From: DASWRT01 sp036403035
GTDB taxonomy: Bacteria; Pseudomonadota; Alphaproteobacteria; ATCC43930; CGMCC-115725
Assembly: GCA_036403035.1 (NCBI GenBank)
Contig: DASWRT010000212.1
Span: forward strand, 1 to 15,859
Reading direction: 5' to 3'
DNA length: 15,859 bases
The notes beneath the pieces are model-generated. The model saw only the letters and a list, made by a program, of their open reading frames with translations. It searched no databases and had not been told where the DNA came from. Of this stretch, positions 1 to 7,804 are shown one piece after another; position 1 is the stretch's first letter, and each line of letters begins with the position of its first letter. A program made the position numbers and the translations under genes.

Positions 1-2113
1 CGAGGTCTACTCCGCCATCGGTCAGGACGAGGATGGGTTGCGGGCCCAGTTTCGTCAGTTCTCCTTCCCGGGCGGTATCCCGAGCCATGACGCGCCGGAG
101 ACGCCGGGCTCGATCCACGAGGGCGGCGAACTCGGCTATTCCGTCAGCCACGCCTATGGCGCGGCGTTCGACAATCCCGACCTGATCGTCGCCTGCGTCG
201 TCGGCGACGGCGAGGCCGAAACCGGGCCGCTGGCTACGTCCTGGCATTCCAACAAGTTCCTGAACCCGGCGGCGGACGGCGCGGTCCTGCCGATCCTGCA
301 CCTCAACGGCTACAAGATCGCCAACCCGACCGTGCTCGCCCGGATCAGCCGCGAGGAGCTCGACCAGCTTCTCCGCGGCTACGGGTACGCCCCGTACGTC
401 GTCGAGGGGCACGAGCCGGAGACGATGCACGAGCTGATGGCGGCCACGCTGGACGCCGTGATCGGCGAGATCCGGCGCATCAAGGAGGACGCGCGCCAGT
501 ACGGGTTCACCGAACGTCCGCGCTGGCCGATGATCGTGCTCCGCACGCCGAAGGGCTGGACGTGCCCGAAGGAGATCGACGGCAAGCGCACCGAGGATTA
601 CTGGCGCTCGCATCAGGTGCCGATGGGGGAAATGCACGAGAATCCCGCCCACGTGCGCATCCTGGAAGAGTGGATGAAGAGCTACCGGCCGGCGGAGCTG
701 TTCGGCGAGAGCGGCCGGCTGAAGCCCGAACTGGCGGAACTCCCGCCGCGCGGCACGCGGCGCATGAGCGCCAACCCGCACACGAACGGCGGCGCCTTGC
801 TGCGGGACCTCCGGATGCCGGACTTCCGCGACTACGCGGTCGACGTGCCCGCCCCGGGCGCGGTGACGGCGGAGGCCACCCGCGTAATGGGCGCGTTCCT
901 GCGCGACGTGATGAAGCTGAACATGGAGGCGCGGAACTTCCGGCTGTTCAGCCCGGACGAGCTCAACTCGAACCGCTGGCAGGACGTGCTGCAGGTCACG
1001 AACCGCGCCTGGGTCGCGGAGCGGCTGCCGTGGGACGACCATCTCGCCCCGGACGGCCGGGTGATGGAGATGCTCAGCGAGCATCAGTGCCAAGGCTGGC
1101 TGGAGGGCTATCTCCTGACCGGCCGGCATGGCTTCTTCTCCTGCTACGAGGCGTTCATCCACATCGTCGATTCGATGGTCAACCAGCACGCCAAGTGGCT
1201 GAAGGTGTGCAACCGCATCGCGTGGCGGCGGCCGATCGCGTCGCTGAACTATCTGCTGTCCAGCCACGTCTGGCAGCAGGACCATAACGGCTTCAGCCAC
1301 CAGGACCCCGGCTTCATCGACCACGTCGTCAACAAGAAGGCCGAGGTGGTGCGCGTCTACCTGCCGCCCGACGCCAACTGCCTGCTGTCGGTTACCGATC
1401 ACTGCCTGCGCAGCCGGAACTACGTCAACGTCGTCGTCGCCGGCAAGCAGCCGGCGCCGCAGTGGCTGACGATAGAGCAGGCGATCAAGCACTGCGCCGC
1501 CGGGCTCGGGATCTGGGAGTGGGCCAGCAGCGACCGCGGCAGCGAGCCCGACGTGGTGATGGCGTGCTGCGGCGACGTGCCGACGCTGGAGACGCTCGCC
1601 GCCGTCGACCTGCTTCGCCGGCACGCGCCGGAACTGAAGGTCCGCGTCGTCAACGTCGTGGACCTGATGAAGCTGCAGCCGACGAGCGAGCATCCGCACG
1701 GCCTCTCGGACCAGGATTTCGACGCGCTCTTCACCACGGACAAGCCGATCATCTTCGCGTTCCACGGCTATCCCTGGCTCGTCCACCGGCTGACCTACCG
1801 GCGGAAGGGACACGCGAATCTCCACGTGCGCGGCTACAAGGAGGAAGGGACCACCACCACGCCGTTCGACATGTGCGTGATGAACGACCTCGATCGCTTC
1901 CACCTCGTGAGCGACGTGATCGACCGCGTGCCGAAGCTCGGCGCGCGCGCGGCCTACGCGAAACAGGCGATCCGCGATAAGCTGATGGAGCACAAGGAAT
2001 ACATCAGCCGGCGCGGCGACGACATGCCCGAGATCAAGAACTGGTCGTGGGGGCAGACGGCGGCCGCCGCGGCGGGCCGGCCCGTCGATTCGACGGTGGC
2101 CGACAACATCTGA
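1..2113 (+). CDS. xfp: Phosphoketolase (xylulose-5-phosphate/fructose-6-phosphate), 5'-truncated by window edge
   Basis: This thiamine-diphosphate enzyme cleaves xylulose 5-phosphate (and often fructose 6-phosphate) with phosphate to give acetyl phosphate plus a shorter sugar phosphate, in the cytoplasm. The frame is open from base 2, so about 703 residues are present; the family is usually near 790, so roughly 90 N-terminal residues lie outside the window. Family hallmarks run in order: FPGGIPSH and ETPGSIHEGGELGYS near the start, the ThDP-binding GDGEAETG (about 203-226) followed by LHLNGYKIANPT, FRTPKGWTCPK-like RTPKGWTCPK near 545, SEHQCQGWLEGYLLTGRHG near 1075, SSHVWQQDHNGFSHQDPG near 1258, and the C-terminal STTTP-like TTTTPFDM. 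The gene ends in TGA at 2111-2113. No acetate kinase or phosphotransacetylase gene follows it here, so the partner that uses acetyl phosphate must be elsewhere or upstream. Identity is very secure; which sugar phosphate is preferred cannot be told. Confidence 0.97.
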   Translation, partial: EVYSAIGQDEDGLRAQFRQFSFPGGIPSHDAPETPGSIHEGGELGYSVSHAYGAAFDNPDLIVACVVGDGEAETGPLATSWHSNKFLNPAADGAVLPILHLNGYKIANPTVLARISREELDQLLRGYGYAPYVVEGHEPETMHELMAATLDAVIGEIRRIKEDARQYGFTERPRWPMIVLRTPKGWTCPKEIDGKRTEDYWRSHQVPMGEMHENPAHVRILEEWMKSYRPAELFGESGRLKPELAELPPRGTRRMSANPHTNGGALLRDLRMPDFRDYAVDVPAPGAVTAEATRVMGAFLRDVMKLNMEARNFRLFSPDELNSNRWQDVLQVTNRAWVAERLPWDDHLAPDGRVMEMLSEHQCQGWLEGYLLTGRHGFFSCYEAFIHIVDSMVNQHAKWLKVCNRIAWRRPIASLNYLLSSHVWQQDHNGFSHQDPGFIDHVVNKKAEVVRVYLPPDANCLLSVTDHCLRSRNYVNVVVAGKQPAPQWLTIEQAIKHCAAGLGIWEWASSDRGSEPDVVMACCGDVPTLETLAAVDLLRRHAPELKVRVVNVVDLMKLQPTSEHPHGLSDQDFDALFTTDKPIIFAFHGYPWLVHRLTYRRKGHANLHVRGYKEEGTTTTPFDMCVMNDLDRFHLVSDVIDRVPKLGARAAYAKQAIRDKLMEHKEYISRRGDDMPEIKNWSWGQTAAAAAGRPVDSTVADNI

Positions 2114-2115
2114 CC

Positions 2116-2220
2116 ATGAAGTTTATCTTCCGGCGCTCGCTCGCCGACAACGTCATGCGCCTCCGCACGGCCGTGACCGGCGTAGTGCAGGATCACGGCA
2201 TCAGGTTCGGACGGCCGTAG
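2116..2220 (+). CDS. Possible 34-residue ORF directly behind phosphoketolase
   Basis: An ATG lies two bases after the xfp stop and opens a 34-codon frame (begins MKFIFRRSLADNVMRLR, ends in TAG at 2218-2220). The spacing would suit translational coupling to xfp. I do not recognise the product; it is basic and has no clear membrane segment. It may equally be a chance frame or the eroded start of a lost gene. Confidence is low. Confidence 0.2.
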   Translation: MKFIFRRSLADNVMRLRTAVTGVVQDHGIRFGRP

Positions 2221-2251
2221 GGGCGTCAGTAGATATTGACGACAGATCCTC

Positions 2252-2268
2252 GGCGCTTCTGGGGCGCC
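2252..2268. terminator. Weak hairpin between convergent xfp and lipoprotein genes
   Basis: GGCGC at 2252-2256 can pair with GCGCC at 2264-2268 in the 74-base gap between the end of the small ORF behind xfp and the end of the minus-strand lipoprotein gene. No run of T follows on either strand, so intrinsic termination is only a possibility. Confidence 0.25.
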
Positions 2269-2294
2269 TGCGTCGCGCTGTTCGCGATTTCATA

Positions 2295-2915
2295 TCAGCG
2301 GTGGCGTCCTCCACCATGGTGATGCCCGCCACCCCCACCAAATCCGAAGACGACCGCGCCGCCGAAGGTAGGTCCGAAATAAGCCGGGTACGGCGCATAA
2401 TACCCAGGATAGTACGGATACGGATACCCGTACGCTCCATAAGAATAGTACGGATACGACGCCGCGCCGGCCGACACCGCCGGGACGGTATTGCCACTCG
2501 AATACATGCACTGGATGTAGCCCGTGTCGTACCGCTGCTGAAGCGTGCCGCCCGAGTACTGTGCGGCGCCGGCGCCGGAAGCACCGCCGACGAACAAGCC
2601 GCTACCGGCGCCGATCGCGGCGCCCGCGCCAGGGTTGCCCGCGGCTGCGCCGAGCACGGCGCCCGCGGCGGCGCCCAATGTCGTTCCGACCGCGGCGCTG
2701 GTTATGCCGCTCTGCGTGGCGGCTTCTGCCGGAGACGCATTCCCAATTTGCTGCGAAGCGTACTGCCGGCAGGTGGCGTCCTCCTGCTGAAACTGAGCAA
2801 AGTTTTTGCCCTGCGGCGGAAGAACCATCACGCTCGGACCTGTCGGCGGCGCCACCGCGCACCCCGCAAGAGCCAGCAAGCCGGTCATCGGAACAACTGA
2901 AAGGAGGCGGCGCAT
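2295..2915 (-). CDS. Glycine-zipper lipoprotein, Tyr/Pro- and His/Gly-rich tail
   Basis: This encodes a 206-residue envelope protein of unknown role. The start is taken at the ATG (2915-2913), not at a longer upstream frame, because residues 1-19 form a lipoprotein signal peptide (MRRLLSVVPM... with lipobox LAGC, lipidated Cys19) and because GGAGA stands about 8 bases upstream. After a short linker, residues 41-60 carry a QFQQEDATCRQYA segment with Cys49. Residues about 77-118 are a glycine zipper (repeated GxxxG/AxxxG) that probably inserts in or packs against a membrane. Cys136 in TGYIQCMYS could pair with Cys49. Residues 154-191 are Tyr/Pro-rich and the tail is His/Gly-rich, which might bind metal. 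The layout matches the YMGG/glycine-zipper families seen in many alphaproteobacteria, usually uncharacterised. It converges with xfp and is transcribed away from the arsC remnant. Confidence 0.85.
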   Translation of the reverse strand: MRRLLSVVPMTGLLALAGCAVAPPTGPSVMVLPPQGKNFAQFQQEDATCRQYASQQIGNASPAEAATQSGITSAAVGTTLGAAAGAVLGAAAGNPGAGAAIGAGSGLFVGGASGAGAAQYSGGTLQQRYDTGYIQCMYSSGNTVPAVSAGAASYPYYSYGAYGYPYPYYPGYYAPYPAYFGPTFGGAVVFGFGGGGGHHHGGGRHR

Positions 2916-3069
2916 GACGATGTCTCCGGAGGGGTTTCTCCCCAGGGTCAACAAGACTCCCGGTATGCCGGTACTCTGTTTCCACACCTCGCTGCACATT
3001 CCGCCAAGTACGTGCAAAATTCACCGAGATCATCAACTTGCGGAGCACGTGGGTGCACAAATCAGTCGC

Positions 3070-3356
3070 TTAGCCGGCGGGCTTGATCTCTGTCTTAGTA
3101 TAGGCCGCCAGATCCGCACGGCATCCCCTATGTTGATGCTGGGCGATTTCTGACTTGGCAGGTGCACGCCCTCGGGCGTCACCACGAAGGGGCGGTTGAT
3201 CAGGATCGGATGCGCCATCATCGCATCGAGACGCTGCTCGTCCGTGAGATCCGGGTTGCCGAGGCCGAACTCGGTATAGGATGTGCCCTTCTCACGAACG
3301 GCTTGGCGCACCGAGAGGCCCGCCTTCGGGGTGATCGAATTGGACGGTGGAGCGTC
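3070..3356 (-). pseudogene. arsC: Remnant of arsenate reductase (ArsC, glutaredoxin-coupled type)
   Basis: On the minus strand, bases about 3335-3155 translate to a clear ArsC C-terminal half: GLSVRQAVREKGTSYTEFGL, then NPDLTDEQRLDAMMAHP, then ILINRPFVVTPEGVHL. The AHPxLINRPxVVTPxG block is diagnostic of the ArsC/Spx-fold arsenate reductases. The N-terminal part with the catalytic cysteine (normally CGTSRN) is not found upstream; only a possible DAPPS scrap near 3356 remains. Downstream of the conserved block the frame loses homology, but a shifted frame reads ADLAAYTKTEIKPAG then TAA at 3072-3070, resembling the family's LGAFTKEDGE-like end, so a frameshift probably lies near 3110-3150. With the active-site segment missing and the frame broken, this is a dead gene. 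Known family role: reduction of arsenate to arsenite. No arsB, acr3 or arsR is nearby. Confidence 0.75.
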
Positions 3357-3504
3357 ATGGTTGTTGATGAGCCTTCGGAGACGAGCCGATCGCCGGAGAC
3401 ACCTGAAGGTGAACCGCGGATCCAGGCGTTGACCTCGCGCACTTCCCAGGTGATGACCGAAGGCAGGCCGCTCGTTCGAGCCGTGCCGAATTAGAGAGCC
3501 CGAG

Positions 3505-4404
3505 ATGGATAGACACCCCGAATACCAGTACCTCGACCTCATGGCGCACATTCTCGAAAAGGGCGACCGGCGGGTGGATCGCACCGGCATAGGCACCCTT
3601 TCGGTATTCGGGGCCATGGCGCGGTTCGACCTCTCCGGGGGGCAGGTGCCGATCCTTACCACCAAGCGGGTCTACTGGAAGACCGCGGTGAAGGAGATGC
3701 TTTGGTTCCTTACGGGCGGTACCAACATCCAGCCCTTGCTTAAGGACAATGTCCGTATCTGGACGGACTGGCCCTTGGCCAGATACCGCCGCGAAACCCG
3801 CGAGGACATCAGCCAGGAGGAGTTTGAGAGCCGCGTGATCGAAGACGACGCTTTTGCTGCGCTCTGGGGCGACCTGGGCCCCGTATACGGCAAGCAGTGG
3901 CGGCGCTGGAGAGGACCGGACGGGCGCGAACACGACCAGATCGCCACGCTGGTCGACACACTCAAGGCCAATCCGGCAAGCCGGCGCATGCTCTTCCACG
4001 CCTGGAACGTGCCGGAGCTGGATCAGATGGCGCTCCCGCCCTGTCACATGGTCTATCAATACCACTGCACGCACGACGGTAAGCTCAACTGCTTGATGTT
4101 CCAGCGCAGCTGCGATTTTTTGCTCGGCGCGGCCTTCAATTGGACCGGTACGGTTGCGCTTCAGCTGATGCTCGCCCAGCAGGCGGACCTCGAACCCGGC
4201 GAGTTCGTCTGGATGGGCGGCGACGTACACCTGTACGTGAACCACCTCGATCAGGCCCGCGAGCAGCTCAGCCGTGAGCCTCGTCCGTTCCCGCGCATGC
4301 GCCTGCTGCGCCGGCCGGACAACATCGATGGCTACCGTATCGAGGACTTCGCCGTCGAGGGCTACGATCCTCACCCTGCCATCAAGGCGGACGTCGCCGT
4401 CTAG
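3505..4404 (+). CDS. thyA: Thymidylate synthase ThyA
   Basis: This enzyme methylates dUMP to dTMP using 5,10-methylene-tetrahydrofolate and releases dihydrofolate (cytoplasm). The 299-residue product has all key parts: DRTGIGT (phosphate-binding Arg26), ILTTKRVYWKT, GDLGPVYGKQWRRW, the nucleophile Cys180 in ALPPCHMVYQYH, the QRSCD motif at 200-204, GAAFN with Asn212, and the C-terminal YDPHPAIKADVAV. It is longer than the 264-residue E. coli enzyme because of an insertion of about 35 residues around 93-120, as in some other ThyA proteins. The ATG at 3505 has only a weak AGAG before it. Codon use differs from the neighbours: ATA, GTA, CTT and TTT-type codons are frequent, and the 60 bases 4081-4140 have 32 G/C against 47 for 5341-5400. 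This suggests transfer. It is probably the functional copy, since only a stub of a second thyA remains upstream of folA. Confidence 0.98.
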   Translation: MDRHPEYQYLDLMAHILEKGDRRVDRTGIGTLSVFGAMARFDLSGGQVPILTTKRVYWKTAVKEMLWFLTGGTNIQPLLKDNVRIWTDWPLARYRRETREDISQEEFESRVIEDDAFAALWGDLGPVYGKQWRRWRGPDGREHDQIATLVDTLKANPASRRMLFHAWNVPELDQMALPPCHMVYQYHCTHDGKLNCLMFQRSCDFLLGAAFNWTGTVALQLMLAQQADLEPGEFVWMGGDVHLYVNHLDQAREQLSREPRPFPRMRLLRRPDNIDGYRIEDFAVEGYDPHPAIKADVAV

Positions 4405-4449
4405 TGGGCGCGTCAACTCGCGTTCCCCTCGGGCAATCATCGACTTTAG

Positions 4450-4617
4450 GCGGCGAAATCGCGAACGACGGGGCTAAGCGGGGCCTGTTGGAGGACCGGC
4501 GTCGCGCCGGCGGAGTATCGCGCGAAGCTCGACGGCATTCTCGCAGCCAGGCATTTCCCCGGGATTGTCGAGAGTGGCGACCGCGTCGGCGTCGCGGGGG
4601 TGATTGAAGGCTCTTGA
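4450..4617 (+). pseudogene. Start-less coding-like fragment in the 336-base thyA-ilvA gap
   Basis: The gap 4405-4740 has no complete gene. One plus-strand frame opens after TAG at 4447-4449 and closes at TGA 4615-4617. It reads like real protein, with G/C-ending codons typical of this genome: VAPAEYRAKLDGILAARHF, then PGIVESGDRVGVAGVIEGS at the end. It has no ATG, GTG or TTG start in its first part. It could be the 3' remnant of a gene cut when the lower-G+C thyA segment arrived. I do not recognise the family, and it may be coincidence. Confidence 0.3.
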
Positions 4618-4664
4618 AAGGACAACGCTTTTCCTGCGGCGTGCGATCGCGGCGGCGATGCGCG

Positions 4665-4693
4665 TTGACAATCCCGGCGGCGGAGGACCATTC
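4665..4693 (+). promoter_or_regulatory. Candidate promoter upstream of ilvA
   Basis: A perfect TTGACA at 4665-4670 stands out in G/C-rich DNA 70 bases before the ilvA start. At 17-18 bases spacing the -10 position reads CCATTC/CATTCC, which is a poor match, so only the -35 half is convincing. Confidence 0.25.
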
Positions 4694-4740
4694 CTGGGCG
4701 CCGCCGCAGTCCTATCCGCCGTTCGAAAGCGAATGTCTTC

Positions 4741-6315
4741 GTGCACGAATATGTCAGAAAAATCCTCTCCGCGCGGGTCTATGACGTCGCGATCGAGACG
4801 CCGCTCGACCCGATGCCGCGCCTGTCGCAGCGGCTCGGCGTCACCGTTCGCCTGAAACGGGAGGATCTTCAGCCAGTCTTCTCGTTCAAGCTGCGCGGCG
4901 CCTACAACAAGCTCGTCGGACTGCCGAGCAGCGCGCTGGAGCGCGGCGTGATTTGCGCCTCGGCCGGCAACCACGCGCAGGGCGTGGCGCTCGCGGCGGA
5001 GAAGCTGGGCGCGCACGCGACGGTCGTGATGCCGCGCACCACGCCCGGCATCAAGGTGCAGGCGGTGAAGCGCCTGGGCGGCCGCGTCGTCCTGCACGGC
5101 GACGCCTTCGACGAGGCCTACGCCCACGCCCGCCGGATCGAGGCGGAGAAGGGGCTGATCTTCATCCATCCCTACGACGATCCCGAGGTGATCGCCGGCC
5201 AGGGCACGATCGGCATGGAGATTCTGCGCCAGCATCCCGACCCGATCGAGGCGGTGTTCGTGCAGATCGGCGGCGGCGGCCTTGCCGCCGGCATCGCCGC
5301 CTACGTCAGGTTCCTCCGCCCGGATATCAAGCTGATCGGCGTCGAGCCGGACGACGCCGCCAGCATGCAGGCGGCGATCGCCGCGGGCGAGCGGGTCGTG
5401 CTCGATCAGGTCGGCCTGTTCGCGGACGGCGTCGCGGTGCGTCAGGCCGGCGCCGAGACCTTCCGCCTGTGCCGCGACCTGCTCGACGAGGTGATCACCG
5501 TCGGCACCGACGAGATCTGCGCCGCCGTGAAGGACATCTTCGACGACACGCGCGCCATCGCCGAGCCGGCCGGCGCGGTCAGCCTCGCCGGCCTGAAGCG
5601 CTACGTCGAGCGCGGCGGCCGGAGCGAGGGCGGCAGCAGCGCCGCCGCCCTGATCGCGATCAACAGCGGCGCCAACATGAACTTCGACCGGCTCCGCCAC
5701 GTCGCCGAGCGCGCCGAGATCGGCGAGCATCGCGAGGCGCTCCTCGCCGTGACGATCCCCGAGCGGCCGGGCAGCTACCGCGCGTTCATGCGCGCGCTCG
5801 GCCGCCGCTCGATCACCGAGTTCAACTACCGCTTCGCCGGCGGCGACCGCGGCGAGGCGCAGATCTTCGTCGGCGTCGAGCTGGCGGAGGGGGAGGGCGA
5901 GAAGCGCCGCATCATCGAGATGCTGCGCGGGATGGGCTATCCCGTGCTCGACATGAGCGACAACGAGATGGCGAAGCTGCACGTCCGCTACATGGTCGGC
6001 GGCCGCGCGCCGGTCGGGCTCGAAGACGAGCTGATCTACCGCTTCCAGTTCCCCGAGCGGCCGGGGGCGCTGCTGCGCTTTCTCGAAAGCATGGCGCACG
6101 GCTGGAATATCTCGCTGTTCCATTACCGCAACCAAGGCGCCGATTACGGCCGCGTCCTCGCCGGCATCCAGGTGCCGCCGCCCGATCGCGCCCGCTTCAA
6201 GCAGTGCCTCGACGATCTCGGCTATCCTTATTGGGACGAGACCGCCAACCCCGCTTACCGCCTCTTCCTGGACGGTACCGGCGCGGAACACGACCCGTTG
6301 CGGCAGATCGGCTAA
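4741..6315 (+). CDS. ilvA: Threonine deaminase, biosynthetic long form with two ACT-like domains
   Basis: This PLP enzyme converts L-threonine to 2-oxobutanoate and ammonia, the first step of isoleucine synthesis, in the cytoplasm. The 524-residue product aligns along its whole length with E. coli IlvA (514). Residues 1-320 are the PLP fold: SFKLRGAY with the Schiff-base Lys50, SAGNHAQG at about 74-81, the phosphate-binding GGGGLAAG at 177-184, and EPAGAVSLAG. Residues about 338-415 and 432-510 are the two regulatory ACT-like domains (IPERPGSYRAFM, FPERPGALLRFL), including TEFNYRFA, NEMAKLHVRYMVGGR and WNISLFHYRNQGADYGRV. This long form is the one usually inhibited by isoleucine and relieved by valine. 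The start is GTG 4741, because the protein then begins HEYVRKILSARVYD, matching the E. coli EYLRAVLRAPVYE region; the nearby ATG at 4733 is out of frame. It stands alone, not next to other ilv genes. Confidence 0.97.
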   Translation: MHEYVRKILSARVYDVAIETPLDPMPRLSQRLGVTVRLKREDLQPVFSFKLRGAYNKLVGLPSSALERGVICASAGNHAQGVALAAEKLGAHATVVMPRTTPGIKVQAVKRLGGRVVLHGDAFDEAYAHARRIEAEKGLIFIHPYDDPEVIAGQGTIGMEILRQHPDPIEAVFVQIGGGGLAAGIAAYVRFLRPDIKLIGVEPDDAASMQAAIAAGERVVLDQVGLFADGVAVRQAGAETFRLCRDLLDEVITVGTDEICAAVKDIFDDTRAIAEPAGAVSLAGLKRYVERGGRSEGGSSAAALIAINSGANMNFDRLRHVAERAEIGEHREALLAVTIPERPGSYRAFMRALGRRSITEFNYRFAGGDRGEAQIFVGVELAEGEGEKRRIIEMLRGMGYPVLDMSDNEMAKLHVRYMVGGRAPVGLEDELIYRFQFPERPGALLRFLESMAHGWNISLFHYRNQGADYGRVLAGIQVPPPDRARFKQCLDDLGYPYWDETANPAYRLFLDGTGAEHDPLRQIG

Positions 6316-6440
6316 CTCTTTTGCGACGGTTCGGACGTCGGCCGGACTTGCCGCGTTGACGGCATTTCCGAACGCGTTAGGGTGTTTGCCGAACAAGGAA
6401 AGCAGCACCGGTGACGGTGCGGTGCCCGGAGGAGGAGACC

Positions 6441-7427
6441 ATGACGCCCGAGGACGTCCTTGCGCAGCCGCCGCGCGTTCTCTCCCAGCAGCAGCGGGAG
6501 TTCTACTTCGAGAACGGCTATCTCCTGGTCGAGGACGCGATCCCGCTTGATTGGCTCGACACGCTGCGGCGGGTCACCGACGAGATGGTGCGGCGCAGCC
6601 GCTCGCTGACGGTGTCCGACGCGGTCTTCGATCTCGAGCCGGGACATACGCAAGAGAAGCCGCGGCTCCGGCGGCTCAGCAGTCCGGTCGAACATCACCC
6701 GGTTTACTGGGAGTTCATCCTTCGGGGGCCGGTCGCGGACATCGCGGCCGATCTCGTCGGACCCGATGTCAAGTTCCACCATTCGAAGCTGAACTTCAAA
6801 TGGGCCGAGGGCGGCGAAGAGGTGAAGTGGCACCAGGACATACAGTTCTGGCCGCACACGAACTACAGCCCGCTGACGTTCGGCACGTATCTCTATGATT
6901 GCGGACCCGAGCAGGGACCGCTCGGCGTCATTCCCCGCAGCCACAAGGGGCCGCTGTTCGACGAGTATAATGACCACGGCGAATGGATCGGCTGCCTGTC
7001 CGACAAGGACCTCGCCCGCGTGCCGCTCGACACCGCCGCCTATCTGCCCGGACCGGCGGGGGCGGTGACCATCCACAACTGCCGGACGATCCACGGATCG
7101 AAGCCGAACCTGTCCGATCTCGGGCGGCCGCTGCTGCTCTACGCGCTGTCGTCCGCCGACGCATTCACCTACACGGCCAACCCGCTGCCGAGCCGCTATG
7201 CCGGCGCGATCCTGCGCGGCAGGCCGGCGCGCTGGGCGCACCACGACCCGCGGCCCTGCGAGGTGCCGCCGGACTGGTCGGGCGGCTACACGTCGATCTT
7301 CGCGGCGCAGCAGGAGGAGATTTGGGACGCGGAGCAGCTCGCCGCCGTGGCGCGGCAGACGCGGGAGATCCGCGGCGAGCGGGGCAGCGCCGCTGCGCCG
7401 GTCGAGCGGCCGGGGCCGTCGATGTGA
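6441..7427 (+). CDS. Phytanoyl-CoA dioxygenase (PhyH) family Fe(II)/2-oxoglutarate oxygenase
   Basis: This predicted non-haem iron oxygenase hydroxylates a small molecule while decarboxylating 2-oxoglutarate. The ATG at 6441 is preferred over GTG 6411 because a very strong Shine-Dalgarno run (GGAGGAGGA) ends 4 bases before it and because the protein proper begins there (328 residues). The double-stranded beta-helix iron ligands are visible: His131 and Asp133 in WHQDIQFWPH, and the distal His218 in IHNCRTIHGSKPN. Arg229 in LGRPLLLYALSS is the probable 2-oxoglutarate anchor. LGVIPRSHKGPLF (161-173) is a typical PhyH segment. An N-terminal FYFENGYLLVEDAI helix also fits the family, which includes ectoine hydroxylase and many enzymes of unknown substrate. 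No ectoine or fatty-acid genes are adjacent, so the substrate cannot be named. It follows ilvA by 125 bases and is probably transcribed separately. Confidence 0.9.
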   Translation: MTPEDVLAQPPRVLSQQQREFYFENGYLLVEDAIPLDWLDTLRRVTDEMVRRSRSLTVSDAVFDLEPGHTQEKPRLRRLSSPVEHHPVYWEFILRGPVADIAADLVGPDVKFHHSKLNFKWAEGGEEVKWHQDIQFWPHTNYSPLTFGTYLYDCGPEQGPLGVIPRSHKGPLFDEYNDHGEWIGCLSDKDLARVPLDTAAYLPGPAGAVTIHNCRTIHGSKPNLSDLGRPLLLYALSSADAFTYTANPLPSRYAGAILRGRPARWAHHDPRPCEVPPDWSGGYTSIFAAQQEEIWDAEQLAAVARQTREIRGERGSAAAPVERPGPSM

Positions 7428-7455
7428 CGGCCCGCTCTCTGCGCGCGAGCTTGAA

Positions 7456-7644
7456 TCATCCGCAGCGGCGGCAGCGGACCTTGCCGAAGATCTCGTCCCA
7501 GTCGCCGTCCGTCGCGGCGTAATCGAGCAGGCAGCGGAGCACCTTCGAGGGATCCGCGATCGCGTAGCGATCGCCGGCGCGCAGCAGCATGTCGAAGCTG
7601 TCCGGGTAAATCTCGAAAGCGACCTTGATCTTTCGTCCGCTCAC
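7456..7644 (-). CDS. Small 62-residue hypothetical protein with C-terminal CRRC
   Basis: I take this as a real small gene. The GTG start (7644-7642) is preceded by AAGGAGG seven bases upstream, one of the best ribosome sites in the window. The product begins MSGRKIKVAFEIYPDSFD, reads like a compact alpha/beta fold, and ends in VRCRRCG with a Cys-x-x-Cys pair; a third Cys lies in KVLRCLLDY. A single CxxC could bind zinc or iron as a dimer, but that is inference. It is co-oriented with the binding-protein gene, 160 bases downstream of that gene's stop, and converges with the PhyH gene, whose stop is 28 bases away. I do not recognise the family. Confidence 0.7.
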   Translation of the reverse strand: MSGRKIKVAFEIYPDSFDMLLRAGDRYAIADPSKVLRCLLDYAATDGDWDEIFGKVRCRRCG

Positions 7645-7804
7645 CCCTTGCCTCCTTCGACTCGCCCGTACGATCCGCGAATGCCGAATCCTGTCGGCCG
7701 CCGTCAGGCAGCTAACAGCCCGTCGACGAGTTCGCGGATATCTGACTCCCTGTGAGGGCGGCGGCAGGGAGACTTCCGTGGAACGTCACATCTGTTTGGC
7801 GCCC

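Noticed and set aside
3162..3494. Plus-strand frame of 110 codons ahead of thyA
   Set aside because: It runs antisense through the arsC remnant and shows no motif; the recognisable protein similarity is on the minus strand.
4474..6408. Minus-strand open frame of 644 codons across ilvA
   Set aside because: It is a shadow of ilvA; the composition is Arg/Ala/Asp-rich and no family motif is seen, while the plus strand encodes a full-length IlvA.
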